From positions 4,852,877 to 4,916,876 of the forward strand of contig JAQFVV010006216.1 of the NCBI GenBank assembly GCA_028023455.1: 64,000 nt of DNA, in the 5' to 3' direction. The stretch comes from Epiperipatus broadwayi. Lineage: Eukaryota; Onychophora; Udeonychophora; Euonychophora; Peripatidae. The position numbers and the translations under genes are program-made. The notes beneath the pieces were generated by a model that made no database searches, was not told the origin of the DNA, and was given only the letters and a program-made list of their open reading frames with translations. Positions 33,431 to 44,418 of this stretch are shown piece after piece; positions within the stretch are counted from its first letter, which is position 1, and each line of letters starts with the position of its first letter.

Positions 33431-33959
33431 GCATGGCTGAGATTGTATTAAATTTTCTTCCTTGAAGAAAATATTAGAGACTGGGAATGCTGGTAAAATT
33501 TTATTGTTTTTTAAACATTCATTGGGACCCTGCTGTGAAAAACATACCAATGAGGTCCTGGTTAGTTTCCCTGGTTCTGGTAATGATTTAGTTTCTTTGG
33601 CTTGATCTAGTAAGAGCTATCAACTGAGGGCTCTTTCTGGTGGTATCATTGACTTTGGTTATAATTAGGGTGAAAAAGTGGTCTACATAGGAGCAGGATG
33701 TAGCTTTGCAGCATGTAACTTCCTTATCTTTTCTAGGAGTTCTTTGATCAGGTTGCTAAAATTGATTGCTGTGAGTAGCTCCACAATTTCTTCAGCATTA
33801 TTGGAGCAGTTGCTCAACATCATTTCTTGAATCTGCATGGGCATGTTGTACTATATAGTATGAATAATATGTCTTTCTGAGAGTAGAAACACAGTGAGTG
33901 ACCTATGTCTGGGTTTCTCCTGGGGTTCTAGGATATTTTTGCTGTGGGATTCTATGTAG

Positions 33960-34220
33960 AATTCCATCTTGCCTCTCCTCACTTCAGTAACTTTTCAATT
34001 AGTACCAAACGATAATGTGTGAAAGTTTGTGATTTTTGCATCATGCCTTGCCACCAATCTTGAGCAGTCCCATACAAATAATTACTGGAAATAGCAATTT
34101 GTTCTTCAATCATCTGGTGAAAGAAGAACAGCTCTTTTAAGCTTTCTGGATGGGCCATGGGACTTTCTCCAACATTGCCTCTGAATTCTTTTACTTGAAT
34201 GAATTTAGCTACAGGATTAT
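33960..34220 (-). pseudogene. gypsy Gag core, relic
   Basis: Minus strand reads VKEFRGNVGESPMAHPESL, then IEEQIAISSNYLYGTAQDWW, the Gag pattern F-G...P..HLRSL and A..L.G.A..WW also seen at 51,398 and 57,474. Confidence 0.65.
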
Positions 34221-34479
34221 TTTCTTCTTTTTCAATTTTTTCTTCATGAATTCTGTTGCTTTATCTGGGCAGTTTAAGAAAGATAGGGTGGCTTGGAGAT
34301 CTTTTAATGTTTAAACAGGAGAATTTTTGTGTTATTCTCAGGTTTTCCCAACTATATACCACATAATTGATCTTCTACTTGGTGAACCATTTTCTCATAG
34401 AATTTCTACAGCTTCTTATCTATGCCCTCCACCTCTTTTTTTACTTTAGTCATTTCATTTTGAGCTTAAATCACCCTTT

Positions 34480-35010
34480 TCATCTCTTCCGATTGGTTAT
34501 TGGTATGGAACTAATCATCTGATCCTTTCTCCACATTTTCTCTTTGATTGACTGCCTCTCTTGGGTAGTATTGACATCTATTTGGTAGATCTCATTTTTT
34601 ATGCTTTTTATTTCTATGGTAGTTTCTTTCTGAGCTTCTATTAATTGGTTTATTTCTTTTTCACACTCTTCTCGATTGTCTTGGACCTCTTTTCTGATTT
34701 TATATATGGACTGCTCCTGCATTCTGATGGTATCATAGATATCTTCCAGTCTCCACTACATTTGTTCTGATTTGTTTCCATTTCTACCATTATTTGGTCT
34801 GATTTTTCCTCATTTTTTCTGATTGACTTCTTATTTCCTCAATTATTTCAAACAACATACTCTGCTCAGCTTTTTTCTTTAATGACATGATCCTGTGGAT
34901 AAATGATGTTTTTAGGTTCTTTAAAAGTAATATCTGTGCTTTGTGTTTGAAATGAATATTCTTCCAGATGAACACTAATATCAGCTTCCATGTCATTTGA
35001 TTCAATATCT
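34480..35010 (-). pseudogene. gypsy Gag N-terminal coiled coil, relic
   Basis: Two minus-strand frames (34,480-34,722 and 34,790-35,005) are rich in Glu/Lys/Gln heptad-like repeats (EINQLIEAQKETTIEIKSIK). Equivalent N-terminal coils occur before Gag at 50,350 and 57,224, so this is a family trait. Confidence 0.55.
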
Positions 35011-35375
35011 TCTTTCAGCTGTACCCTAATATCCATTTCCAATTTTTTTCTATTAATAATTTCATTCCTTTTTTATTTTGGACTTTCCCAGTTTTCATCT
35101 ATTTCTCAAGTCCTGCATTGCTGACATACTACAAGTTTCACCTACATTAAAAATCTAACTTGAGCAATAAAAAATTTCCTCCTTTCTTTTTTCCTTTCTT
35201 AAGTTAAACCCTCTAATGTGATTGATAAAATGTTTTCTCTTTCTTTGCTTCAACCTCATAAATATTATATACCTATAAAGGACTGGTCTCCAAAATGCCA
35301 CAGCAAAATCATATTAAAGCATAATTATAACTTCTTTTTTTTTAAAGCATGTTGGTAGCACTATGCTAAAAAAAA
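35011..35375 (-). other. gypsy 5' leader
   Basis: Non-coding between the 5' LTR (right copy) and gag on the minus strand. The first bases after the LTR read, on the minus strand, a T run then TAGCATAGTGCTACCA. This resembles the TTAGCACAGT start of the TRIM interior and has no TGG at the usual primer-site position. Confidence 0.4.
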
Positions 35376-35631
35376 TGTATAATGGTTGGAATGAGAAGAC
35401 AACACCACTAGAGTGATTTAAACCACCACAGCTCATTTCAATGCCACAGAATAGTTCATTTTATTTAGCTTGGTGATCATATAGAGAGAGATACTCTTAA
35501 AATTAGATTATAACTATATGACCTTCCTGTGGCAAGCAAAACACTCAATGCAATATATATGTAAAAATACGAACACTTTATTAATGATACATTATAAACA
35601 AAGAAATGAACAAAAGAAATGACTATTGCTA

Positions 35632-36232
35632 TTGGTGATAGTGGAAGTTACATTAATTTGTGGTTATATGTTTCAAGAATTTCAATGACTTTATATATAC
35701 AAGGAATTTCAGTACACACATATATATTTTGAATGGTAGATTTGATGATCTCTGGTGAAGATATCCCTTGAGCAGGAACTTTATACTAAATAAAGTAGGG
35801 TGAGTTTAATTAACTCTAGAAAATATGGTTAAAATAGATGATTGCATAACTCTCATGATCATGGCCCATGAATGCTGAAATATCAGGCCTGACTATATAT
35901 ATACAAGGGAGGCAGTTTCTGGGTTGCTAATATTGGTGATAGTGGAAGTTACATTAATTTGTGGTTATATGTTTTAAGAATTTCAATGACTTTATATATA
36001 CAAGGAATTTAAATACACACATATATATTTTGAATGGTAGATTTGATGATCTCTGGTGAAGATATCTCTTGAGCAGGAACTTTATACTAAATGAAGTAGG
36101 GTGAGTTTAATTAACTCTAGAAAATATGGTTAAAATAGATGATTGCATAACTCTCATGATCATGGCCCATAAATGCTGAAATATCAGACCTGACTATATA
36201 TATACAAGGGATGCAGTTCCTGGCTTGCTAAA
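35632..36232. repeat. 301-bp tandem duplication in the right LTR
   Basis: ATTGGTGATAGTGGAAGTTA begins at 35,632 and again at 35,932; the two copies remain highly similar. The left LTR has a single copy. Confidence 0.85.
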
Positions 36233-38761
36233 ATAATAAACAGTCCAATGATGAAGTAGACTGGTATATGCTCACCTCTGCAAGGCTATATCCAAGACTC
36301 TATGAAATAAATGGATCATAGTAGGAAGTAATGATCATCTTCCCATGAAGATTAATAAATTTCACCAACAGGCAGGAATGATCCACTTCCCAATCAGTGA
36401 TATAAAAAGTGAAGGTCTTCTGGATCTGGATTAAGAGGAATATTCCTGTATTGGCATGGATCATATTCAAAAGACGCCCAGAAATTTAATTTTCCCCAAA
36501 GCAGAAGTGCATCTGCTGGAGAAATGTCATACAATAAACATGAAGTTATACAATCCAGTAATACCAATTTATATAAAATGATGAATAATTGGCTTTAAAT
36601 TTAAATACATATATAAATAAAATGTGAATGATTAAGTCATAAGATTATAATATGCTAATGTTTATTAGATGAGGCTAAATCAGGTTTTTCACAGTTATAT
36701 ATTTAAAAATTCTGCTGATAAAATTATTCCCTGCTTAATTGGAGATCTGCCCCATAGGTCTTATAGATTAAGGAGATATTGATATAACAGCCTACAATGA
36801 TAATATATTAAACTAAATTGTATTAAAAGTTTTACAGAATAAGCTATTGTATCATATACCTTATTATTTATGATATAAGTTTTACAAAATTGAAAATAGC
36901 ATATCTGTAGTATACATATATATTTCATTAATTATATTGCAAGTTTTATAGAATTAAAATAGTGTATCTGCAATATGCATATATATTTGTCCATTTTAAC
37001 TTTAACTTCTTAACACTCAATTTTAATTTTAAAATTGACAGTTATTTATTAACCATTTATAATTGAATTAATGGCTAAATGACTCTTTGAAAAAACAGAT
37101 TTTAAATAGATAAATTTAAAAATTGCAAATAAAATATATACAAAAAAAAGTAGAATCAATGAGAGGAGGGATTTATATGTCTTGATTTGACAGAATTAAT
37201 GGATTTCTTTTGGATGACATTAAATATTTTGGTCACTGAATATGTATTTACTAAATTTGCCTCCAACTGATACTTAAATAATAAATCTAGCATAGTCTAT
37301 CTTTCTTAATATCGAATTAATTAAGTGTAGGTCATAATATAATAAGAAAAATATTTTGAATAATGCAATAAGAATATTTAAATAATACAAAAAAAAAACA
37401 TATTTCAAAGAACAATTAATAATTACTCAAGCAAAGAAATTGTAATATTAAAGATATTATAATTGTTTACCAGTAGGGCAAGATTTTCTACAATTAAAAT
37501 AAAATCACTATTTAACAGATTTCTGAAGGATTTTGATAGATAGTAAAACACTATGCTGAACTTCCTGGTATAGTTCATTGGTCCTTTGGGATAGTGCTCT
37601 TGGGTATTGGCTGGCTGGTCACTCAGTGACATTATATACTGGGGGCTTTCTCTTGATGGCCATGTTAGGTATGTCAACTACTTTGATCATCACATGTATG
37701 CAGGAACATTACCAGTATAGGTACCAGGGAACTCCATACTCAGGCCCCTCCAGAGATGGTCAGAGAAATTGATGAACTCTACTCACTGGCCATAGTGTGA
37801 TGTAATTTATAACAGCTTAGAAAAACTTTGAAAATTCTTTACAAGAACTAAACCCTTTCTTCCCTGCCCCTATATAAACAAGGGCATCTGGATGTTTTCT
37901 AAATTGATTGATTAATTTTAAAACTTAGAGAAAATTATTTTCTTTATTATCTAAAAAAAATCTTACTCATTGCAATCTCGATCTAGTTTAATTTAAAATT
38001 TTGCTAATTACATTTTTCTTCATTAAATTCCAAATACCTTTGGTTTTGTCTAATCTCCTTCAGTAATTATATATTTCTTGTCACCTTTTACTGTAATAAC
38101 AATGATACACTAAAATATAAATTCCAAAATTAGACTTTAATTCATACATTATTCTGATCATCAGTTGATTTTAACTAATTAGTTAAATTTTTTTGCTGAC
38201 TTGACCCCCCCCCCTCACTCTCACATAACATTAAATTTCGTAATAAAATTAAATTTTTTTATACATTTTTAAAAATGCCTTTGTATTATAACTTTATGGC
38301 AACATATATATACATGAAGCATATATATATATTGTAATGGGCATATATGCCATTACATTATTTTTTTTTAAATTAAACATGAAAAATAAAAGTTCGCAGA
38401 TAAAAACTTTTTTTTTAAAAATTAACAATTGAAAATTAAAAATCATCTAAACTCTAATATATAAAATCGCACAGATGAAAAATTATTAAACGAAAACTTT
38501 ATTAAGAAAAAAAAAAGTATTTTAAAACTAAAATTTGATAAAGATTTAAAGATAAAAATGTATCTAAGTTTGTACAATAAATTAATTGATGTTATTGTAA
38601 AATGGAAATGATTATTTTAATTAGTCCAAGTGAACTAGCCCTTGGGCATTTCAAAATATATAAGAAAAGGTCAGATAGGAAAGAAAAAAACAATAGAAAC
38701 TAATAGCCAATAGGGGAAATCCCTCAGGAAATGGACCAGAACGAAAAGATCATCATCGTCA

Positions 38762-38801
38762 TGACGTAATGTCCACTGGATCCGAAAGTTTATTATAAAA
38801 G
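38762..38801 (+). promoter_or_regulatory. CRE-like motif and TATA box in palindrome arm
   Basis: TGACGTAA (38,762-38,769) and TATAAAAG (38,794-38,801), followed by a purine-rich transcript start region. The opposite arm has the mirror TATA box (TTTTATAATAAAC near 39,577) and a mutated CRE (CTTCATGA). Both promoters point to the centre of the palindrome. Confidence 0.5.
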
Positions 38802-38906
38802 GGAAGAGATGTGAATTAGAGAAGTTAGATATGTGTTAAGTCGGAGAGAGTTGGAGGAGAAGGGATTGAAAGAAGCACTTTCAATTCCTTCAGTTGTTCT
38901 TGAAAA

Positions 38907-39077
38907 ATGAAACATCGTTTTCCTTATATTGCGGACCACAGGATGTCAGGGCCCGGAAGAATATCATCTACCATAAAGGACAAATGGCTAACTGGATATC
39001 AATCTCTTCAGGATGGCGTGGGAATACACATTCAAAATTACAAGCAACTACAAAATATGGACCCTTTAAAACCGTAA
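38907..39077 (+). CDS. 56-codon frame shared by both palindrome arms
   Basis: ATG at 38,907 and TAA at 39,075, reading MKHRFPYIADHRMSGPGRIS at the start and ending QLQNMDPLKP. The opposite arm encodes the same peptide with a few substitutions (QLQNMNPLKP at the end; also KDKWLTGYQSLQDGVGIH), but a one-base deletion near its start breaks the frame. The conserved reading suggests the arm derives from a once-translated sequence. No family was recognised. GTAAGA directly at the stop could also be a splice donor. Confidence 0.4.
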   Translation: MKHRFPYIADHRMSGPGRISSTIKDKWLTGYQSLQDGVGIHIQNYKQLQNMDPLKP

Positions 39078-40077
39078 GAACTTTAAAAATTCATGAACAC
39101 TAAATATAAAACTTTCCCAGTATTTAAATTATAGCAATAATATTGCCTATCTGACCAAACTAAATTATTTATTGAAATAATTAATAAATAATTTAGTTTG
39201 GTCAGATAATAATTTAGTTTGGTCAGATAGGCAATACTATTGCTATAATTTAAATACTGGGAAAGTTTTATATTTAGTGTTCATGAATTTTTAAAGTTCT
39301 TACGGTTTTAAAGGGTTCATATTTTGTAGTTGCTTGCAATTTTGAACGTGTATTCCCACGCCGTCCTGAAGAGATTGGTATCCAGTTAGCCATTTGTCCT
39401 TTATGGTAGATGGTATTCTTCTGGGCCCTGACATCCTGTGGTTCGCAATATAAGAAAACGATGTTTCATTTTTCAAGAACAACTGAAGAAATTGAAAGTG
39501 CGTCTTTCAATCCCCTCTCCTCCAACTCTCTCCAACTTAACACATATCTAACTTCTCTAATTCACATCTCTTTCCTTTTATAATAAACTTTCAGATCCAG
39601 TGGACATTACTTCATGACGATGATGATCTTTTCATTCTGGTCTGTTTCCTGAGGGATTTCCCCTATTGGCTATTAGTTTCTATTGTTTTTTTCTTTCCTA
39701 TCTGACCTTTTTTATATTTTTTGAAATGCCCAAGGTCTAGTTCACTTGGACTAATTAAAATAATCATTTCCATTTTACAATAACATCAATTAATTTATTG
39801 TACAAACTTAGATATATTTTTATCTTTAAATCTTTACTGAAAATTTAGTTTTAAAATCCTTTTTTCTTCTTAATAAAATTTTCATTTAATAATTTTTCAT
39901 CTGTGTGATTTTATATATTAGAGTTTAGATGATTTTTAATTTTAAATTTTTAATTCTTAAAAAAAAAAGTTTTTATCTGCGAACTTTTATTTTTCATGTT
40001 TAATTTTAAAAAAATAATAATGTAACGGCATATGTGCCCGTTACAATATATATGCATGTATACATATGATCGCTTCA

Positions 40078-43000
40078 ATACTGAGACATAAATGAAGACA
40101 TGAAATTCTTGCATAAAATTATTTTCCAAAATATTTTTTTGTTTATCTGGTTCTTTAAGTTATATATCAAGAAAGAATATCATAACAATCATACAATATT
40201 TTTCAGCTTAAAATCTGTAGGTCTAATATATTAAAAGACCCCTCTTTATTTCATTTAATTAGATGTAATAAAGACTTTGCAGGTAAAGATACATGTTTGA
40301 TTTAGAATTTCTACTAATTCTCTAAAGCCATCATAAAAACTTATTATCTTTACTTTTTTTGGCTGAACAGTTTATTTTCTATTTCTTTATTTATTTTTTT
40401 ACTCTGTATCTATTTTATATTGTTGTTTTTTTTTTTGCACAAATCTATGATAATATACATTAATTCACTGTGCATTATTATTGTAAACTTGATTCATATT
40501 TTGATACTGAGTAGTGTCTGTACTGCTAATAATAGTCTCAACTAGACATTTAGTAATATTGGTATGGGTAAAATTCATTACACCAAGTTCTTTCTTCAAT
40601 ATGGTATCTATATTCTCTATTTGGAATTTAGATGCTAATTTTGTTCCACATATTTATCAGATGCATGTTTTTTAGCTATAGTGACTTTAGAATGACTCTC
40701 TTAAATTCTTTGGACTTTGTTTTTTTTTTAAACAATAGCAGACATAAAACTATTCACTATTCATATGCAGGAACTAACCCATCTTTTGTTTTATTTTACA
40801 CTGGAACATTAATTGTTCATAATAATTATTATTACAATTATTTTTAGTAATTAAACTTAAAAATTATCTTACATAATATTTTTAAAAATTCTTCTATTTT
40901 TTTTTTTATTACATGGATGAATAAGGGGCAAATATTAAACATACATCTATTTACAAACATAACACCTATTGATTAATGTTACAATTTGTTAATTTTCTAA
41001 AATCTATATTTTATTATTAGATTTAAATAACCTTCACCTTCCTTTGTTTTGCTCTGTTTATCTTTTAAGAATGAATGACTTAATGTGGTATTGCACTATC
41101 CTTTCTCTAATTATTATTATACTATTTCAATATATATATATAATGAGGATTATCTATGTATTTTAAATAATTTTTACAGTTACAATGTAATGAATCAAAG
41201 TCCCAATTAAAAACTGGCATTTGACAGTGAAATTATTTAATCTAGTAAGTGTATTTTATGAAATACTCAACTCAAAAGTTGATTTGCTTTTAATTTATTA
41301 TTTATTCTCACATTAGGATTGAAATCAGAAACTATTGATGTATATGTTCAAATATTGAAAGTATAACAGCTTCTATATATTCTTATAATTAAATAAAGCT
41401 ATCACATAACAAGTTACATGTTATAAAAAGAAGATTTTTCACGGGTCTTATGGATTCAAATGATAGATATTTAATGAGAATCCTCTGTATATTTTAAATA
41501 ATTTTTAATTATGATGTAATAAAGCAAAGTACCAATCAAAAACTGGCATTGCAAACTGAAATTATACATCAAGTAAATGAATTTTGTAAATATACGTATT
41601 TTGTATTTAAATTATGCAAAAGGAGCTTATAACAATGATTACCATATTCTCTTACTATGCCTTTTACCAGGGATTTAAATCTTGTAAACTTAAAAACTTT
41701 TTAGGTTCTAACAGTTCTTAGGATATTTTTCTGGTAGCCAACTAACTATTCATTCAATTCTTGATTGGTTTATAAATATCTGATTATTATTCATGAGTAA
41801 AATGAGGGAAAATCATAAATTCCATTGTTTCTCTGTAGAGATATACTTGAATGTTCTTTCATCTATAATGAACTAACGGTTGTTTTACATACTTTTTCAA
41901 CATACACTTTTCACTTTCCAGAAAATGGTTTTAAATCATGCTTTCACTGTTACTAGTGACATAATTTCTTTTGTTATTTCTATGTCAACTTGATAAGAAA
42001 ATAATCTTCATTGTGCATTTCACATCTTTAGTTTACAGGCAATTTTATATTGAAGATAATGATGTGGCTTGTTTATTTATTTTTGATGGAAATCCTGCTT
42101 GAGTTTTTGTGGAGACCTGAGTTTTTAAATGTTTTTATTTCAATATAGTAGTTTTTGTTTTTTATAATTTATAAATGAAGGAACCATTTTTTGTATCACA
42201 TGGTTTATTGACAACAAGGTACTGATATCTGAATGGGTTTACAAAATAATTTGATCAGAATATATTTTCATTATGAGTTAGGTAATTCATGTGAAATTTT
42301 TTTTTTCTATTTCCAGAATTGGTTCTGGAAGCAGTGGTTCTGAGTTATCATCCATTAATTGATCAGATTAACTAATCAATAGTTTTTGGTGTCACATATT
42401 GAAAACTATTAATAGAAAACAAATAATATTAATAATATCAATGTATAATATCGCTGTCTCAGATTATTTTCAGAATGTGCAATAAATATAATACCTATAC
42501 TAATTTATGGAAATTAGCCACCATCATTGAGAAGCATTGAGTTTCTCAGCTATTAACCTTGATAGAGCAAAAACAATGGTAGTACCTGCTATATATGTGG
42601 ATGTAATCTGAGGTAGTTGGTAAAGGTTTATAGCTAAAAACTAATTTGGGAATTTGGTATACTACTATCTAATTCATATTGGTTACCCAAGCTTATGACA
42701 GAAATTAAATATAAAAAATTACTATTCCTAATGTTAGATGAACGTATAACTAGGATCTTTTAATATTTGACCTACATACTTATATAAGCAAAACTCATGT
42801 CAATAACTTGGATTGTATAAAAGAAAGCAGCTGCTAAATTATATAAAAGTAATCTTCCATTTGGTAATCATTAATTACTCCTGATTATAATAATTGTTTT
42901 TGAATAAAGTTAATAGAATAAATTACTAATTTTAATACTTTTATTATTAACCTGGGGATTTAATACTTCTTTTCTATGCACTTTTTGAGAAATGTTTAAC

Positions 43001-44095
43001 TATTCCAAATATATTTGATTTTTCATTTTTTTCTCCCTGAACATTATTTTTCAAATGTGAACATAGAATTTAAAGTTAGTATTTGAAATATCTATAGTTT
43101 ATATATTTAAACTTTTAACATTATTGCTCATATGACTTACTAATTTTGAATTAAGATTAACTTTTATTTTAGATTTATATATTGATAAAATTGACTTACT
43201 GTGAGTGATAAAAAAATTGACAGTAGTAAAAAGAGGCATTTTTGTTTGAAAAATATTACTGGTCTCTAAACTACTGAAATCATTAGAGTAACAGTTTTCT
43301 CTATGGCTTTATATCTTGGAGTATAATTTTGTTTACTTAAATATTAATTGTACTGTTGTGATCTTATGCTGAAGATTATTTTTCCATTGAAATGATTAAA
43401 GTTTGTTTGCAAACTTTATGAGTTAAGTGCTATTTTCACCATCATTGTCTTAATTTTAATCATTTTTTTCTTTAAAATTTTTAGAATATTATAAAAGTTG
43501 TGATGTATTTGTTAAATATTCAGCTTTTTCTCGCAATATAACATTTTGAAAAATGATAGCAATGATTTTATTATAGTATTATTTTTAAATGATTTTTGAA
43601 AAATGGTTCAAAACTATAGTAAACTTTTTTTTATTATTTAGTTATATGAGCTTATATAATCATATCATTAACTTCAAAAAGAACTTTTTAAAATTTACAA
43701 AAAACTTTAAAAAACAAAAATCTATTAAAATTAACTGAAATTATAAGATTATTTATTTATCAAAATTTAATTAATTTATACAATCGACTGTTATCTTTAT
43801 GATCACATAAATTTTAAGATCAATATTGAATTATGTATTAATATATTTCAATATAATATAATTAAATGCATTACTAATTCCATATATTCAGAGATATTCT
43901 TGAAAATATTAAAAAAAAAACATTAATGCATTTTCAATTTTGAGCACCATTGTCAAAGGCAACTAGTATATTCCATTTGTTTTTATTTTGAATGAGTCAA
44001 TATATGATATTAGTATTGCCTTTAATTTATTACATTTTAGTGATGAAGTTAACATTGATATTTAAATATTTATCTATATTGATATATTTTTTCAG
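40078..44095. other. AT-rich non-coding DNA
   Basis: Four kilobases with no supported gene. It contains a divergent direct duplication (41,142-41,590). An intron-like acceptor (TTTTTTTTCTATTTCCAG, about 42,299-42,316) is followed by a short Gly/Ser-coding stretch that closes after 14 codons. If the exons at 44,096 and 44,316 are real, part of this may be intron. Confidence 0.4.
41142..41590. repeat. divergent direct repeat, ~120 bp units
   Basis: TATTTTAAATAATTTTTA, then ATGTAAT, CAAAGT, CAAT and AAAACTGGCATT occurs at 41,142-41,263 and 41,472-41,590. Confidence 0.65.
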
Positions 44096-44199
44096 ACTAA
44101 TGAAAATAAGTCAAATATCGAAAAACATGATGATCATTTGGAATATGCATATAATGAACAAGATCTGAAAGTGAAGCAGAGCATTAAAAGAAAATCTAG
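44096..44199 (+). CDS. candidate internal exon of an unknown host gene
   Basis: A 104-bp segment between a strong acceptor (GATATATTTTTTCAG) and a donor (CTAG|GTAATG). Only one of three frames is open: it starts at a codon boundary and ends two bases into a codon. The peptide is hydrophilic (HDDHLEYAYNEQDLKVKQ then KRKS). The frame continues across a 116-bp GT-AG intron into the next candidate exon. Base composition is less A/T-monotonous than the flanks. No family recognised; chance is possible because the exon is short. Confidence 0.4.
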
Positions 44200-44315
44200 G
44201 TAATGTGCATTATTAAATGAAGAAGTCATTTATATATTAGTTCACAGAGGGCAGTACTGAATTTCTTAATCATGTAGGATGATTTAATTGCTTAATATTT
44301 GTATATTTATTTCAG

Positions 44316-44418
44316 TTTAGCGTTATGCACTGGATTATTTTATATATATATTGTACCAGATGGTTCCTGGATCCTATTTGAGCAAAGTTGGGATTCTAAT
44401 TATGTATTAAATGTCTAA
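44316..44418 (+). CDS. candidate terminal exon of the same gene
   Basis: Follows the acceptor TATTTATTTCAG. When joined to the previous exon the interrupted codon becomes Ser, and the frame then runs 33 codons to TAA at 44,416-44,418. It begins with a hydrophobic stretch (LALCTGLFYIYIV) and continues PDGSWILFEQSWD. AATAAA occurs at 44,931. The function is unknown, and a similar frame could arise by chance. Confidence 0.33.

Larger units (their letters stand above)
38333..40045. mobile_element. 1.71-kb near-perfect palindrome (foldback element)
   Basis: Two arms of about 850 bp (38,333-39,180 and 39,195-40,045) are inverted copies, about 94-95% identical by eye, meeting at an AT-rich centre near 39,185. 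The outer ends are TGTAATGGGC and GCCCGTTACA, and each end is itself a 25-bp palindrome (TGTAATGG-GCATATATGCC-ATTACA type). Each arm contains a CRE-like TGACGTAA or its decayed form, a TATA box and a 56-codon frame. The element sits in a TA tract of a gypsy LTR, and the left LTR lacks it, so it is an insertion. Its class (foldback, inverted dimer of an LTR-element end, or MITE) is open. Confidence 0.85.
26784..40077 (-). mobile_element. decayed Ty3/gypsy element with nested insertions
   Basis: Two homologous LTRs (26,784-29,994 and 35,376-40,077) flank a 5.4-kb internal region that reads gag, protease, RT, RNase H, integrase from right to left. Both LTRs start TGTA-AATGG-type on the plus strand and end GCTTCA. 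The whole span of 13.3 kb includes a 424-bp MITE in the left LTR, a 301-bp duplication and a 1.71-kb palindrome in the right LTR. Outer flanks (ATAG versus ATAC) match at three of four bases, so the target duplication is unproven. Every domain has stops, shifts or lost catalytic residues. Confidence 0.8.
35376..40077 (-). repeat. gypsy 5' LTR (right copy), with insertions
   Basis: Starts TGTATAATGG and ends ATCGCTTCA. After subtracting the 1,713-bp palindrome and the 301-bp duplication it is about 2.69 kb, matching the left copy. Alignable landmarks include CACTTTATTAATGATACATT (35,572) and TATACTGGGGGCTTTCTCTT (37,634). Confidence 0.8.

Noticed and set aside
37578-37772. 64-codon plus-strand frame
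   Set aside because: Within a gypsy LTR; the homologous part of the left LTR near 29,230-29,430 is not open in that frame.
42299-42363. Possible exon after TTCTATTTCCAG
   Set aside because: The open frame is a 14-codon Gly/Ser stretch, and no donor gives a phase compatible with the exon at 44,096 without using weak GT sites.
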